Positions 8,301 through 18,394 are shown, counted from the stretch's first letter. The stretch is 64,000 nt of DNA from an uncultured Oscillospiraceae bacterium (GCA_947624385.1 CANQJZ010000001.1:56947-120946); one strand, 5' to 3'. Made by a program: numbers and translations. Notes: generated from the letters alone by a model not told the origin.

Positions 8301-8449
8301 TTGCGCTATGCAATTTCCGCTCCCAAAAAATTGGGCGTTTTCCCGCCCAACGTCTAGCGTAGTGCAAATTTTAGCGCAACGCAACAAGATTGTCAACCCT
8401 TTTTCGCAAAATTTTTGCGCAATGCACATATTTCTCTTGCGCTCCGCAA
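8301..8449. promoter_or_regulatory. array of five 13-bp palindromic operator-like sites TTGCG-N3-YGCAA
   Basis: TTGCGCTATGCAA (8301), TAGCGTAGTGCAA (8355), TAGCGCAACGCAA (8372), TTGCGCAATGCAC (8415), TTGCGCTCCGCAA (8437) between repressor and late regulator. Confidence 0.75.
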
Positions 8450-8582
8450 TTTCCTGTGCTATACTGGCCGCAAACGGCCAGTATATATCATTTAAGGCGG
8501 TTTTGCTCCCGGCTGACGCCGGAACCGCAAAACGTGCCACATTGGGCCGCAAACGGCCAACTATAGAAAGGAGGACCTCACC

Positions 8583-9218
8583 ATGGACAACAAACAGCTT
8601 GGCGCCCGTATCCGCCAGCGCCGACAGGAGCTGGGTCTGACCCAGGGGGACGTGGCCGCCGCCATCGGCGTGGCTGTCTCCACGGTCCAGCGCTACGAGA
8701 CCGGCGCCATCGACAAGCTGAAAATGCCGGTGCTGGACGCCATCGCCCGGGCCCTGCAGACCACCCCCGCCCAGCTCATGGGGACCCCCCAGCCGACGCA
8801 CCCGGCCGGGGCCATGCCCTACCGCCCCATGCACCGTATCCCCATCCTGGGCCGCATCAGCGCGGGCCTTCCCCTGTACGCAGACGAGCACATCGAGGGG
8901 TACACCTACACGGACCTGAACGGCGGCGCGGAGTATTTCGCCCTGCGCGTGTCCGGGGACAGCATGAACGCCCTGCGCATGAACGACGGGGACCTTCTGA
9001 TCGTCCGCCGGCAGGACATCGTGGACAACGGGGACATCGCCGTGGTCCTGGTGGACGACGAGGACGCCACCGTGAAGCGTTTTTACCGGGAGGGGGACCG
9101 GATCACTCTGATGCCTCAGTCCACCAACCCGGCCCACCAGCCCCAGGTCTACGACGCCCGCAAGACCCGTATCCGCATCCAGGGCCGCGTCCTCCGCTGC
9201 GAGATCTCTTACTGCTGA
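8583..9218 (+). CDS. XRE-family phage repressor with S24/LexA-like peptidase domain
   Basis: N-terminal HTH LGARIRQRRQELGLTQGDVAAAIGVAVSTVQRYETG; C-terminal ALRVSGDSMNALRMNDGDLLIV...VKRFYREGDRITLMPQS. Confidence 0.92.
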   Translation: MDNKQLGARIRQRRQELGLTQGDVAAAIGVAVSTVQRYETGAIDKLKMPVLDAIARALQTTPAQLMGTPQPTHPAGAMPYRPMHRIPILGRISAGLPLYADEHIEGYTYTDLNGGAEYFALRVSGDSMNALRMNDGDLLIVRRQDIVDNGDIAVVLVDDEDATVKRFYREGDRITLMPQSTNPAHQPQVYDARKTRIRIQGRVLRCEISYC

Positions 9219-9283
9219 AATGACGCCCTCCCCTCGCGCCGCAGCGCGGCCCCCATTCCTCGCCAGCCTTCGCGCCGCAGCGC

Positions 9284-9401
9284 GGCCCCCTCTGTCGTCG
9301 CCGCTCGCGAGGCTAGGCCGAGATTCGCCGCAAGCGGCAAACCCCGGATAGCCCGCGGCGTCTCCTCTCCCCACGCGACAGGCGTGCCGCGTGGGGCCCC
9401 C
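9284..9401. repeat. M2 multi-hairpin module, copy 2
   Basis: GGCCCCCTCTGTCGTCGCCGCTCGCGAGGC...GATTCGCCGCAAGCGGCAAACC...CCCCACGCGACAGGCGTGCCGCGTGGGGCCCC. Confidence 0.85.
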
Positions 9402-9444
9402 AGGGGGCTGTCAGCGCCTTTGGCGCTGACTGAGGGAGAGATAC
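9401..9444. repeat. partial two-hairpin unit (CTGAGGGAGAGA class)
   Basis: CAGGGGGCTGTCAGCGCCTTTGGCGCTGACTGAGGGAGAGA. Confidence 0.8.
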
Positions 9445-9553
9445 ATATAATTCTCTTGCTTTGAAAGCCCGACCCGACCTGCTCTTGACAATTCCCCCCG
9501 TGGCCATTAAACTGTTTTCCATGAATAAAAACGCGTAAAGGAGACCGAACCAT

Positions 9554-10891
9554 ATGGACTATCAGGCGCTTTATAAATCGAAGCTCACCACCGCGGCCGA
9601 AGCCGTGAAGCTGGTCAGATCCGGCGATTGGGTGGACTACACCTGGTGTACCAACCACCCCGTGGCCCTGGACAAGGCTCTGGCCGAGCGCGGCCCTGAA
9701 TTGCAGGACGTGAAGGTCCGTGGCGGCGTGACCATGTGGATGCCGGAGATCGCCAAGGCCGACGACGCCGGCGACCATTTCGCCTGGCACAGCTGGCACT
9801 GCTCCGGCGTGGACCGGAAGATCATCGCCAAGGGCATGGGCTGGTTCTGCCCCATCCGCTACTCCGAGCTGCCCCGGTATTACCGGGAGAACCTGCCTCC
9901 CACCGACGTGGTGATGATGCAGGTGCCCCCCATGGACAGCCACGGCAACTTCTCCCTGTCCCTGGCCCCGTCCCATCTTTACGACATGTGCGCCCGGGCC
10001 AAACACATCATCGTGGAGGTCAATGAAAACCTGCCCGTGGTCTACGGCCTGAATAAGACCGAGATTAACATCGAGCAGGTCACCTACGTGGTGGAGGGCG
10101 AGAACCCGCCCATCGCCGAGCTTGGCTCCGCCGCTCCCAGCGACGTGGACAAGGCCGTGGCCAACCTGATCGTGCCCGAGATACCCAACGGCGCGTGTTT
10201 ACAGCTTGGCATCGGCGGCATGCCCAACGCCGTGGGCGCCATGATCGCTCAGTCCGACCTGAAGGACCTGGGCGTACACACGGAGATGTACGTAGACGGC
10301 TTTGTGGACATCGCCCTGGCCGGCAAGATCAACGGCAAAAACAAGAACCTGGACTATGGCCGCCAGGTGTTCGCCTTCGCCGCCGGCACCAAGAAGCTCT
10401 ATGACTATGTGGACCGCAATCCGGATGTCATGGGCGCGACGGTGGACTACACCAACGACGTGCAGGTCATCGCCCAGCTGGACAAGTTCATCTCCATCAA
10501 CAACGCGGTGGACCTGGACCTGTTCGGCCAGGTGAACGCCGAGTCGGCCGGTATCAAGCACATCTCCGGCACCGGCGGCCAGCTGGATTTCGTCATGGGC
10601 GCGTATCTCTCCAAGGGCGGCAAGAGCTTCATCTGCCTTTCCTCCGCCATGAAGGCCAAGGACGGCACGCTGAAAAGCCGCATCGTGCCCACCCTGACCC
10701 CGGGCAGCATCGCCACGGACCCCCGCAGCTGTGTGCAGTACATCGTCACCGAGTACGGCATGGTGAACCTGAAGGGCCTGTCCACCTGGCAGCGCGCCGA
10801 GGCACTGATCTCCATCGCCCACCCTCAGTTCCGGGACGAGCTGATCGCCGAGGCGGAAAAAATGCACATCTGGCGCCGCTCCAACAAGTGA
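9554..10891 (+). CDS. but: butyryl-CoA:acetate CoA-transferase
   Basis: 445 aa; [75 protein letters not shown]-terminal [18 protein letters not shown]. Confidence 0.9.
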   Translation: MDYQALYKSKLTTAAEAVKLVRSGDWVDYTWCTNHPVALDKALAERGPELQDVKVRGGVTMWMPEIAKADDAGDHFAWHSWHCSGVDRKIIAKGMGWFCPIRYSELPRYYRENLPPTDVVMMQVPPMDSHGNFSLSLAPSHLYDMCARAKHIIVEVNENLPVVYGLNKTEINIEQVTYVVEGENPPIAELGSAAPSDVDKAVANLIVPEIPNGACLQLGIGGMPNAVGAMIAQSDLKDLGVHTEMYVDGFVDIALAGKINGKNKNLDYGRQVFAFAAGTKKLYDYVDRNPDVMGATVDYTNDVQVIAQLDKFISINNAVDLDLFGQVNAESAGIKHISGTGGQLDFVMGAYLSKGGKSFICLSSAMKAKDGTLKSRIVPTLTPGSIATDPRSCVQYIVTEYGMVNLKGLSTWQRAEALISIAHPQFRDELIAEAEKMHIWRRSNK

Positions 10892-10902
10892 TTCTGCATA
10901 AA

Positions 10903-10936
10903 AACCAAAAGCCGGCTCACCAGAGCCGGCTTTTCC
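10903..10936 (+). terminator. intrinsic terminator after the CoA-transferase
   Basis: AAAAGCCGGCTCACCAGAGCCGGCTTTT. Confidence 0.85.
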
Positions 10937-10950
10937 ATATCCTTATCGAA

Positions 10951-11003
10951 GCCTCCCCTGTGTAAGGGGAGGTGGCACGGCGAAGCCGTGACGGAGGGGT
11001 TGT
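10951..11003. repeat. two-hairpin repeat unit
   Basis: GCCTCCCCTGTGTAAGGGGAGGTGGCACGGCGAAGCCGTGACGGAGGGGTTGT. Confidence 0.9.
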
Positions 11004-11028
11004 TACCAGTCTTAAAGCTGCGCCCCCC

Positions 11029-12873
11029 TCATCCCGATGTCTGCGCGTCCTCCGTGGAAATATCCAGATACCGGGACAGCTTGACATTCTGCGCGGCGGC
11101 CTCGTTGTACTTGGCCCGGTAATCGTACCTGAGCGCCTCGGGCAGCTTATCCGCGATATCCGCCGACCCGCTGCTGTTCCACAGCATGAACCCGCCGGTG
11201 ACATTCTGGTCGTACATCGCCAGGATCTCCCGCCGTATGGTCTCGCCGTCGTATTTATACCCGTGGGCGTCCCAGGTCTGCATCCAGGTCCGGACGATGG
11301 CCGGCGAGCCGCACTCCTCCTGGCGTGCGGCGACCATCTTGGCCCAGGTGACCAGGAACCGGTACGGCATCCGGTAGGGCACGATATACTGCCGGTTTTC
11401 CAGGAAGGACCCGAAGTCGTTGGGGTACGGCATGCCGCATATCACGTCCACCACGTCGCTGAACGCGGGCCAGTACTGGCCGTAGGGGGCCACGTAGAAG
11501 TTGCCCGTCTCGCCGTTTATATTCACCGAGATATACGCGTTGTGGTCGTGCAGCAGGTCCGAGGCATAGGTCAAAAACCGCTGCAGGGCCTGGGCCTTGG
11601 ACTCGTCCAGGGAATTGTGCAGCTGGACGGACCCGTCGTCGAAGTCATACAGGTCCGGGAACCGCACGGAATCGAACTGTATCTCATTGATCCCGAAGGT
11701 GTCCACCGCCTCCAGCGCGAAGGCCGCCTTCATCTGCCACACGTCCCGGCTGAAGGCGCTGACCCAGCTCTCGTCCAGCACCGTCACCAGTCGGCCGCCC
11801 AGGTCCGTGACGGCCCAATCCGGCCGCAGGGACGCCAGGGGCGTATCCCGGAACGTGTCGATACGGCCGATGACGTAATATCCGGCGTCCTTGAGCATCC
11901 TGATGGCCGTGGCGAAGTCCTCCACGGTGTTGTGGACGGTGTACCCGCTCAGGATGTCGTACTGCTCGAACACCGCCGACTGATAGGCCAGGTCCTCGTC
12001 CTCGCACAGCGTGACGACGAAGGCGTTGGCCTTTGTATTTTTCGCCAGCTCTATGTACTGCTGCGCCGACTCCGGCGAGATGACGGACGCGGGTATAAAC
12101 AGGGCGTACACGTCCTCCGGCATTTTATTGCCCACCGAGGCGAAGTCGCCCTTTTCGTGGGGCCAGTAATCCAGCCCGCCGGCGTCGCCTCCGCCGTAGC
12201 CATCCCCCCGGAACACGTGCTTTTCCTGATAGGTGTCGATCTCGTCCCAGTGGGTCATTGCCTCGCTGTATTCCTGCACCACGTATTCGGACTTTATCCA
12301 CCCGAAATCGTCGCCCATCATCACGTGGTACAGGTTGACGGACCCGTCTTCCTTGAAATGATCATAGCCCACCACCTGCAGCAGCGTACCCTTCTGGGCC
12401 AGCGGGCCGATGGCAATATCGTTGAAGTCCTGGAGCATATGCACCGTGGACCGGACGTAGACCCTGGACTCCTGCAGCAGCGCCGACTGGTCGTCCGTCA
12501 CGTTGGAGCAGGGCACATAGCCCATTTTGCCGTCCAAAAACACGTGGTAATATTCCCGGCCGTTCTCCGCCACGAAGGGCTCCCAGCTCTCCATCTGTAT
12601 GGGCGTGCCCCGGCCATATTCCCCGGCGGGGGCCAGGCCCTCGTTATAAAAGGTCGTAGCCAGCTGCCCCTCGTCCGCCATCAGGTAGGCGGTGACGGGG
12701 TTCGGCCAGTCGGACACATCCGCCGGGGCGGCGTTGGCCTTCTCCATGGACCGCAGGTCCAGGAACACCGTGCTGCACAGCCCGAACACGACCAGCAGCG
12801 CGGCCACGAACAAAATTTTCTGGCCCGGTGACAGCGCGTGGCGTTCCCTCTGTTTTTTTTCGACCTGGGACAT
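11029..12873 (-). CDS. membrane-anchored putative glycoside hydrolase (DUF4015-like)
   Basis: N-terminal TM segment, SH3-like region, then TIM-barrel-like VRFPD...GINEIQFDSVRFPD, YISVNINGE, WDAHGYKYDGETIRREI. Confidence 0.7.
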   Translation of the reverse strand: MSQVEKKQRERHALSPGQKILFVAALLVVFGLCSTVFLDLRSMEKANAAPADVSDWPNPVTAYLMADEGQLATTFYNEGLAPAGEYGRGTPIQMESWEPFVAENGREYYHVFLDGKMGYVPCSNVTDDQSALLQESRVYVRSTVHMLQDFNDIAIGPLAQKGTLLQVVGYDHFKEDGSVNLYHVMMGDDFGWIKSEYVVQEYSEAMTHWDEIDTYQEKHVFRGDGYGGGDAGGLDYWPHEKGDFASVGNKMPEDVYALFIPASVISPESAQQYIELAKNTKANAFVVTLCEDEDLAYQSAVFEQYDILSGYTVHNTVEDFATAIRMLKDAGYYVIGRIDTFRDTPLASLRPDWAVTDLGGRLVTVLDESWVSAFSRDVWQMKAAFALEAVDTFGINEIQFDSVRFPDLYDFDDGSVQLHNSLDESKAQALQRFLTYASDLLHDHNAYISVNINGETGNFYVAPYGQYWPAFSDVVDVICGMPYPNDFGSFLENRQYIVPYRMPYRFLVTWAKMVAARQEECGSPAIVRTWMQTWDAHGYKYDGETIRREILAMYDQNVTGGFMLWNSSGSADIADKLPEALRYDYRAKYNEAAAQNVKLSRYLDISTEDAQTSG

Positions 12874-12998
12874 TGCGACGCCTCCTGGGGATAGTTCCCG
12901 GAAAGCATACCACAAAAGCCCCGATAATGCAAGTTTGCGGGCCCGCCGCAAGGCTTTCCGCCCCCGGCGGGCCTTGATACCGATCCCTGACAGGACCC

Positions 12999-13565
12999 TC
13001 ACACCAGCACCGGCTGGAGCTGCCGCCCCTGGAAGGCGGCGCAAACGGCGGGCGCTATTTTGTCATAGGCGCAGCTGAGGCTGGCGGGCTTTTTCTCCGG
13101 GTCGTCCTGGCCGAAGGGGACGAAGTAGATGTTCTTGCGCACCAGGAGCCGGCCGATGTTCTCCGCCGACGCGCCCAGCCCGTCGTTGGTGGACACGCCG
13201 ATGAGAAGCGGCTTTCCGTTTCGCAGGTGCCCTTTTGCGGCCATGGTCACGGCCGTGTCCGTCACGCCCCGGCTGAGCTTTGCCAGCGTATTGCCCGTGC
13301 AGGGCACGATGGCCAGCACGTCGATCATATTTTTCGGCCCCAGGGGCTCGGCCTGCTGTATGCTGGTGACCGGCGCCTTGCCGGTGGCCTGGGCCAAAAG
13401 CTCCATCCACTTCTTCCCCGACCCGAAGCGGCTGTCCTTCTGGGCGTTCTCGCTGAATATGGCCGTCACGTCGAACTGGCCGCACAGCGCCGGCAGCACC
13501 GCCGCCAGCTTTTCAAAGGAACAGTAAGAGCCGGTCAGCGCCAGCCCCAGACGAATTTTATCCAC
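12999..13565 (-). CDS. dpaB: dipicolinate synthase subunit B
   Basis: Flavoprotein-like GLALTGSYCSFEK...PLGPKNMIDVLAIVPCTGNTLAKLSRGVTDTAVTMAAKGHLRNGKPLLIGVSTNDGLG. Confidence 0.9.
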   Translation of the reverse strand: MDKIRLGLALTGSYCSFEKLAAVLPALCGQFDVTAIFSENAQKDSRFGSGKKWMELLAQATGKAPVTSIQQAEPLGPKNMIDVLAIVPCTGNTLAKLSRGVTDTAVTMAAKGHLRNGKPLLIGVSTNDGLGASAENIGRLLVRKNIYFVPFGQDDPEKKPASLSCAYDKIAPAVCAAFQGRQLQPVLV

Positions 13566-14181
13566 GTTCGTTTTCCTCCTCCATGACCCGATATATGGCC
13601 TCCGCCATCACGTCTGCGGCGGCCTTGGGGGCGTATAGCCCCGGCAGTCCCGGCGCTTTCAGCACCGGCGCGTCCGTGGCCCACCCGCCGGGGGCGCTTG
13701 CCACGTCGATGCACAGCGCCCCGCCGTAGTCCCCGTGCAGCACCGGCGCCGGGACCGTGTTCACCACGCCGTCGAAGCTTGCCGGTATGTGCTCCATGTC
13801 CGCCGCCGCGAACCCCCTGGCTCTGGCGGCGGCCCGGGCCTTTTCGCTCCGGGCGGCCACGGTCACCCGGGCCCCCAGCGCGCCCAGCATCCCGGCCAGA
13901 AAGCCCCCGATGCGGCCGAAGCCGGCCACCAGCACCTCCATGCCCGCCAGGCCCCGGTTGGACCGGCGCATGAGCAGCTCCAGCGCCCCCTCGGCGGTGA
14001 GGGCGGCGTTTTCGATGACGTATATCTCGTCCCGGTAATAGGGCACCCCCTGTCGCCAGGACGGCGGCGCGATCTGGTTGGGGCTGTCGGGCGTGAGCCG
14101 GTGGCCGTCCATCTCCAGCCGCCGCTTTAAGTACATATACCGGGGATCGGTCCCCAGCAGGGTAAAGTCCATATCTTCCAT
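13558..14181 (-). CDS. dpaA: dipicolinate synthase subunit A (short form)
   Basis: Rossmann motif VLVAGFGRIGGFLAGMLGALGARVTVAARSEKARAAA; immediately upstream of dpaB. Confidence 0.85.
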   Translation of the reverse strand: MEDMDFTLLGTDPRYMYLKRRLEMDGHRLTPDSPNQIAPPSWRQGVPYYRDEIYVIENAALTAEGALELLMRRSNRGLAGMEVLVAGFGRIGGFLAGMLGALGARVTVAARSEKARAAARARGFAAADMEHIPASFDGVVNTVPAPVLHGDYGGALCIDVASAPGGWATDAPVLKAPGLPGLYAPKAAADVMAEAIYRVMEEENERG

Positions 14182-14235
14182 CACCTCCCGCCATCCTATG
14201 CCGCCCCCGCCCAAATTGCCATACGCACAAAAAAT

Positions 14236-14341
14236 GGCCCCCTTGTCAAAGGGGGTCAAATCGCGCCGTAGGCGCACATTATGGACGGCCCCCCTGTATA
14301 AGGGGGGCTGTCAGCGCCTTTGGTGCTGACTGGAGGGTTGT
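14236..14341. repeat. two-hairpin repeat unit plus adjacent TTGTCAAA-class partial unit
   Basis: GGCCCCCTTGTCAAAGGGGG... and GGCCCCCCTGTATAAGGGGGGCTGTCAGCGCCTTTGGTGCTGACTGGAGGGTTGTC. Confidence 0.85.
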
Positions 14342-14345
14342 CAAT

Positions 14346-15224
14346 TTAAATCCTCTCCCACATCATCGTATTATCCTCAAATCCTGCCGTCAGCCGTCCC
14401 GTATCCTTCAGCCACGCAAGATACGACCGGACCGTACTTCCCACCAGCGCGTGCTGCTCGAATGTCATGACCAGCTCATATTTGTTGAACAGCGCCCGCA
14501 GCACCGCCTCGAAGGAGGACGGGGTCCGGCACACGTCCAAAATATCCTCCGCCACGGCGTTTACCGCGTCGATGTTGACCTGCGCCAGCGGCGCTATATC
14601 CTCCGTCACGTCCGCGTGGGCCGGGACGAACACGGCCGCGTCCATCGTCTTCACCTTCTCCAGCGTATCCAGATAGGTCCCCACGTCCCAGATATACCCC
14701 ACCCGGTACTTGTCCAGCGTCTGGCGGCTGGACAGGCAGTCGGCGATGTACGCCACGCCGTCGGCCGTGCGAAAGCCCACCATGTCGAAGCTGTGGCCGG
14801 GCAGGGGCAGCATCTCAAATCCCTCCGGCAGCGCCTCCGGCGTGAGATATTCCGCGTCGCTGTCCTGGGCCATCAAAAACTTGTGCCGCAGGTCCTTCCC
14901 TGGCCAGCCGCCGTATAACCCCGCCGGCTCCAGCACCGGATGGCGGGTGACGGCGCACTCGATGCCGGGGGCATAGATCTTGCACCCGGTCTGGTTTTGC
15001 AGGTATCTGTTCCCGCCGATGTGGTCGGCGTGGGAGTGGGTGTTGTATATGGCCGTCAAGCGCCAGCTCTTGGCGTCCAGCTGTTGCCGTATCTTCCGGC
15101 CCGCGTCCTTGTCGCTGCCGCTGTCGATGAGGCAGACCTCGGCGTCATTTAAGCGCACCAGTCCCGCCTTGGCGGGGCTTTGGATATAGCCGCATTTTTC
15201 CGTGAGCATGTTCAGTTCGTACAT
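14346..15224 (-). CDS. MBL-fold metallo-hydrolase
   Basis: THSHADHIGG motif, LIDSG, PGHS, PAHAD. Confidence 0.9.
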   Translation of the reverse strand: MYELNMLTEKCGYIQSPAKAGLVRLNDAEVCLIDSGSDKDAGRKIRQQLDAKSWRLTAIYNTHSHADHIGGNRYLQNQTGCKIYAPGIECAVTRHPVLEPAGLYGGWPGKDLRHKFLMAQDSDAEYLTPEALPEGFEMLPLPGHSFDMVGFRTADGVAYIADCLSSRQTLDKYRVGYIWDVGTYLDTLEKVKTMDAAVFVPAHADVTEDIAPLAQVNIDAVNAVAEDILDVCRTPSSFEAVLRALFNKYELVMTFEQHALVGSTVRSYLAWLKDTGRLTAGFEDNTMMWERI

Positions 15225-15236
15225 GATATCCCCTCC

Positions 15237-16439
15237 TTACTTCTCCGCGCACACCTGAAAAATGAAGAACTTGAGATAATCCGAATCCTCCGCGCCCCAT
15301 AAGATCGGGTGATCCGGGGCCTGGGTGCGAAATTCCACCTGCCTTAAGCGCTTGCGCACATTGTTGGCCGCCTGACGGACCGTCTGGCCCAGCAGGGCCG
15401 CGTCCACGAAGTGGGAGCAGGAGCAGGTGGCCAGATACCCGCCGTCCCTGACCAGCTGCAGCGCCCGCAGATTGATCTGCCTGTAGCCCTTCACCGCATT
15501 TTTCACCGCCCCCCGGCTCTTGGCGAAGGCCGGCGGGTCCAGTATCACCAGGTCGAATTTCTCCTTTTTGCGAATGAGCTCCGGCAGCAGCTCGAACACG
15601 TCCGCGCACTGAAACCTCACCCGGTCATCCAGCCCGTTCAGCGCGGCGTTTTCCCGCGCCTGGGCAATGGCCAGCTCCGACGCGTCCACGGCCAGCACGC
15701 TTTTGGCCCCGGCCTGGGCCGCGTTCAGGGCGAAGGACCCGGTGTGGGTGAAGCAGTCCAGCACTTTCGCGCCCCTGCACAGCGGCCGGATGGCCCGGCG
15801 GTTATATTTCTGGTCCAGGAAAAACCCGGTTTTCTGCCCCTCGGCCACGTCCACCAGGTACCGGACCCCGTTTTCCACGATCTCCACCTTTGTGTCGAAG
15901 CCGTCCCCGAGAAATCCCGTGACCAGCGGCAATCCCTCCCGCTCCCGGACAAGCGCGTCGCTGCGCTCGTACACGCCCCGGATGCTTATCCCGTCCGCCG
16001 CAAGCGTCTCCAGCAGCAGCTCCAAAATGACGGCTTTCAACCGGTCGATGCCCAGGGCCAGCGACTGGACCACCAGCACGTCGGCGAACTTGTCCACCAC
16101 CAGCCCCGGCAGAAAATCCGCCTCGCCGAATATCACCCGGCAGCAGGCCGTGTCCACGGTCTTTTTCCGGTATTCCCAGGCGTTTCGCACCCGCATACGC
16201 AGAAACTCCCGGTCGATGACGGCGCTCTCGTCCCGGCTCATCACCCGCACCAGCAGCTTGCTTTTCCGGTTGATGAATCCCTGGCAGAGGAATTTCCCCT
16301 GCGCGTCCCGGACGGTAACGATATCCCCGTCGGCGCAGAGACCCTCAATGGAGCCCACCTCGTTATCATATACCCACGGCCCGCCGGCCTTTAAGGCCCG
16401 CCCCTGGCCCTCCCGCAGCGTCACAACGGCGTTGTTCAT
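15237..16439 (-). CDS. class I SAM-dependent 23S rRNA methyltransferase (RlmI-like)
   Basis: PUA-like N-terminus, KTGFFLDQKYNRRA, VLDCFTHTGSFALNAAQAGA, LDPPAFAKSRGA. Confidence 0.88.
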   Translation of the reverse strand: MNNAVVTLREGQGRALKAGGPWVYDNEVGSIEGLCADGDIVTVRDAQGKFLCQGFINRKSKLLVRVMSRDESAVIDREFLRMRVRNAWEYRKKTVDTACCRVIFGEADFLPGLVVDKFADVLVVQSLALGIDRLKAVILELLLETLAADGISIRGVYERSDALVREREGLPLVTGFLGDGFDTKVEIVENGVRYLVDVAEGQKTGFFLDQKYNRRAIRPLCRGAKVLDCFTHTGSFALNAAQAGAKSVLAVDASELAIAQARENAALNGLDDRVRFQCADVFELLPELIRKKEKFDLVILDPPAFAKSRGAVKNAVKGYRQINLRALQLVRDGGYLATCSCSHFVDAALLGQTVRQAANNVRKRLRQVEFRTQAPDHPILWGAEDSDYLKFFIFQVCAEK

Positions 16440-16472
16440 GCCCATCCCGCCTTTCGCGGGATATTTTACCTG

Positions 16473-16500
16473 AAAGCCCCCTTTGTGTAAAGGGGGCTTT
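16473..16500. repeat. single hairpin of the repeat family
   Basis: AAAGCCCCCTTTGTGTAAAGGGGGCTTT. Confidence 0.75.
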
Positions 16501-16510
16501 ACCATGTAAA

Positions 16511-16670
16511 CGGCCCCCCTGTGTAAGGGGGGCTGTCAGCGCCTTTTCGGGGCCCCCAAAAGGCACGCTTGCCTTTTGGGGAGAGGAGGAGCCGCTGGCT
16601 ATCTGGGATTTGCCGCTTGCGGCGAATCCCGGCCTAGCCATGCGTGCTCCGACGAGACTGGGGGGTTGTT
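16511..16670. repeat. composite repeat: two-hairpin unit with M2 module apparently inserted in its second hairpin
   Basis: GGCCCCCCTGTGTAAGGGGGGCTGTCAGCGCCTTTT then GGGGCCCCCAAAAGGCACGCTTGCCTTTTGGGG...CTCCGACGAGA then CTGGGGGGTTGTT. Confidence 0.8.
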
Positions 16671-16705
16671 ACCAGTCTTTCAGTCTGGCAACAACCCCCA
16701 AGCGG

Positions 16706-18394
16706 TCATTTTATCCCCTTTTCAAATTCCTCCGCCAGCGCCAACGTATCCTCCACGCTGAACTCCGGCATAGGCGCGGCCAGGGTGAAGAGCAGCTCTT
16801 TATCCGTGTCGTACCATGTCAGATACGTCCCCCCGGCGTCCACCCGGCCGCCGTACACGTCCAGCACCACGTAGTACCCTTCATAGCCGCCCACGGTACA
16901 CGACTTCTCTTCCTGTCCGGCGGTCAGCGGCCAGGTGGTGGACGTGACCCGCCGGTTGGCAAACGCCGTGGCGTTTTGCAGCACGGTCCTGTCCGGGTCG
17001 GCCCAGTACCGCTCGTAGGTCAGGCTCGCCCATTTATCCGTGTCATAGCTCTCGCCGCTGTCCGGCCGGTAGTAGTTGAGGCTCACGCTGTCGTAATAGT
17101 CCGCCGGACCCGGCGTGGGCGCTGTCACGTCCAGGTTCTCCCTGTCCCGCGCCGTGTCCTCGACGGTGTTCACATAGGACGCGGTGAACTCCCACCCCGC
17201 CGGCAGCAGGCCGTCCAGGGAATAGTCCCCCAGATCGTCGTAAACGCCCTGTATCGGCTCGGCCACATCCCGGTAAGAGCTTGGGTTATCCCGCATGTTC
17301 TGCTCCATGCCCGCGGCCACGTTTTCCGCCACGGCGGGCGCGTTTATCTCGTCCAGGGCGGCAAAGTCTATGCTGTCCGCCACGGCCTCCAGCTCCGCCA
17401 GGGTCAGGCCCTCGCGCCGGCCATCGTAGAACCAGAATGTCATGTGGCAGTTTTCCATGTCCGCGAACAGGAACGACCCCACTTGCTCCAGCGCGATGTC
17501 CACCTCCGTACCGGAACTGGTGACGTACGTCTCAAAGTCCGCCAGAGCCGGGTCCCCGCCCAGGAGCATAAAGTCCGTGAGGGTGCCCCGGACCGCCCGG
17601 ATCACGTTGAAGCCCAGCGCCTCGCCGCCATCCGGCCGGACCATGCTCAGGCCGCTGGCCTCAAAGCTTCCGTCGTCGTAGACCTGGAAGGTGTGCCGTT
17701 CGTCGGCGTCCTCCGCCGTTGGATAGAAGCTGTCCAAAGCCAGGGCGTCCAAAAATTCCCCCTCCGTGTCATATAGCGCCAAGCGCTCCAGGAGCCGCAG
17801 GCCGTATTTTTCCGCGATCTCGTCCAGCTTGTCCGCCAGCACCCCGTACCCCACGCCATAGATCAGCCGGTGGGAGTCCGAGTAATCCAGCAGGTCCCGT
17901 GCGTCCAGGGGCACGTCGCTGAAGTAGAACTCCGCCCACTCCTTCTGGGCCTCGTATTCCCGATTCTTGCCCATGGAGCTGTAATAGGTCCCCTTCTCGC
18001 CGGACCACGCGGCGTACTGCGCCGCGCCGGTGGGAACAGGCTCGACGGGCTGGTCGGTGGTCTCGGTCCCGCTGCCGCCCACGGCGCTGTACTGGACGAT
18101 GGCGCTGCCGTCCTGAGCCGTCATCTGGCGGCCGCCCTCCAACACCCGGTCCTCCATGGTCCGCTGGTACACCGCGTAGGCCGTCACGCTCAAAAGCGTT
18201 GCGAACGCCGCCGCCAGCAGCACGGTCCGCAGCACGTGCCGGGACATTTTCTCCTGGACAGGGCCCCCCCGCAGGACATCTATCTTTGCCACCGTCATAC
18301 TCTTGATCTTCTCCGGGTCCGCATACCCCCGGTCGGGCATATCGTATTCCTCATCCCTGTACCGGGCCATCAGGTCACTGAATCGCACGATCAT
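16706..18394 (-). CDS. single-pass membrane protein, probable regulator/anti-sigma partner of the ECF sigma factor
   Basis: Overlaps the 3' end of the sigma gene with its own SD; TM near residues 60-80; large extracytoplasmic part. Confidence 0.5.
   Translation of the reverse strand: MIVRFSDLMARYRDEEYDMPDRGYADPEKIKSMTVAKIDVLRGGPVQEKMSRHVLRTVLLAAAFATLLSVTAYAVYQRTMEDRVLEGGRQMTAQDGSAIVQYSAVGGSGTETTDQPVEPVPTGAAQYAAWSGEKGTYYSSMGKNREYEAQKEWAEFYFSDVPLDARDLLDYSDSHRLIYGVGYGVLADKLDEIAEKYGLRLLERLALYDTEGEFLDALALDSFYPTAEDADERHTFQVYDDGSFEASGLSMVRPDGGEALGFNVIRAVRGTLTDFMLLGGDPALADFETYVTSSGTEVDIALEQVGSFLFADMENCHMTFWFYDGRREGLTLAELEAVADSIDFAALDEINAPAVAENVAAGMEQNMRDNPSSYRDVAEPIQGVYDDLGDYSLDGLLPAGWEFTASYVNTVEDTARDRENLDVTAPTPGPADYYDSVSLNYYRPDSGESYDTDKWASLTYERYWADPDRTVLQNATAFANRRVTSTTWPLTAGQEEKSCTVGGYEGYYVVLDVYGGRVDAGGTYLTWYDTDKELLFTLAAPMPEFSVEDTLALAEEFEKGIK

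Noticed and set aside
9223-9300. Tandem TCGCGCCGCAGCGCGGCCCCC copies considered as a phage attachment site
   Set aside because: The sequence also resembles edges of the M2 repeat module; no integrase or matching second site was seen in the window
10972-12831. 619-aa plus-strand ORF opposite the DUF4015-like gene
   Set aside because: High-GC antisense shadow ORF; repetitive His/Pro/Arg/Gly composition; the minus-strand protein has clear domain structure
13558-14181. dpaA considered truncated/pseudogene because it is shorter than Bacillus SpoVFA
   Set aside because: Frame is intact with its own start and coupled to dpaB; short forms may be normal in this lineage
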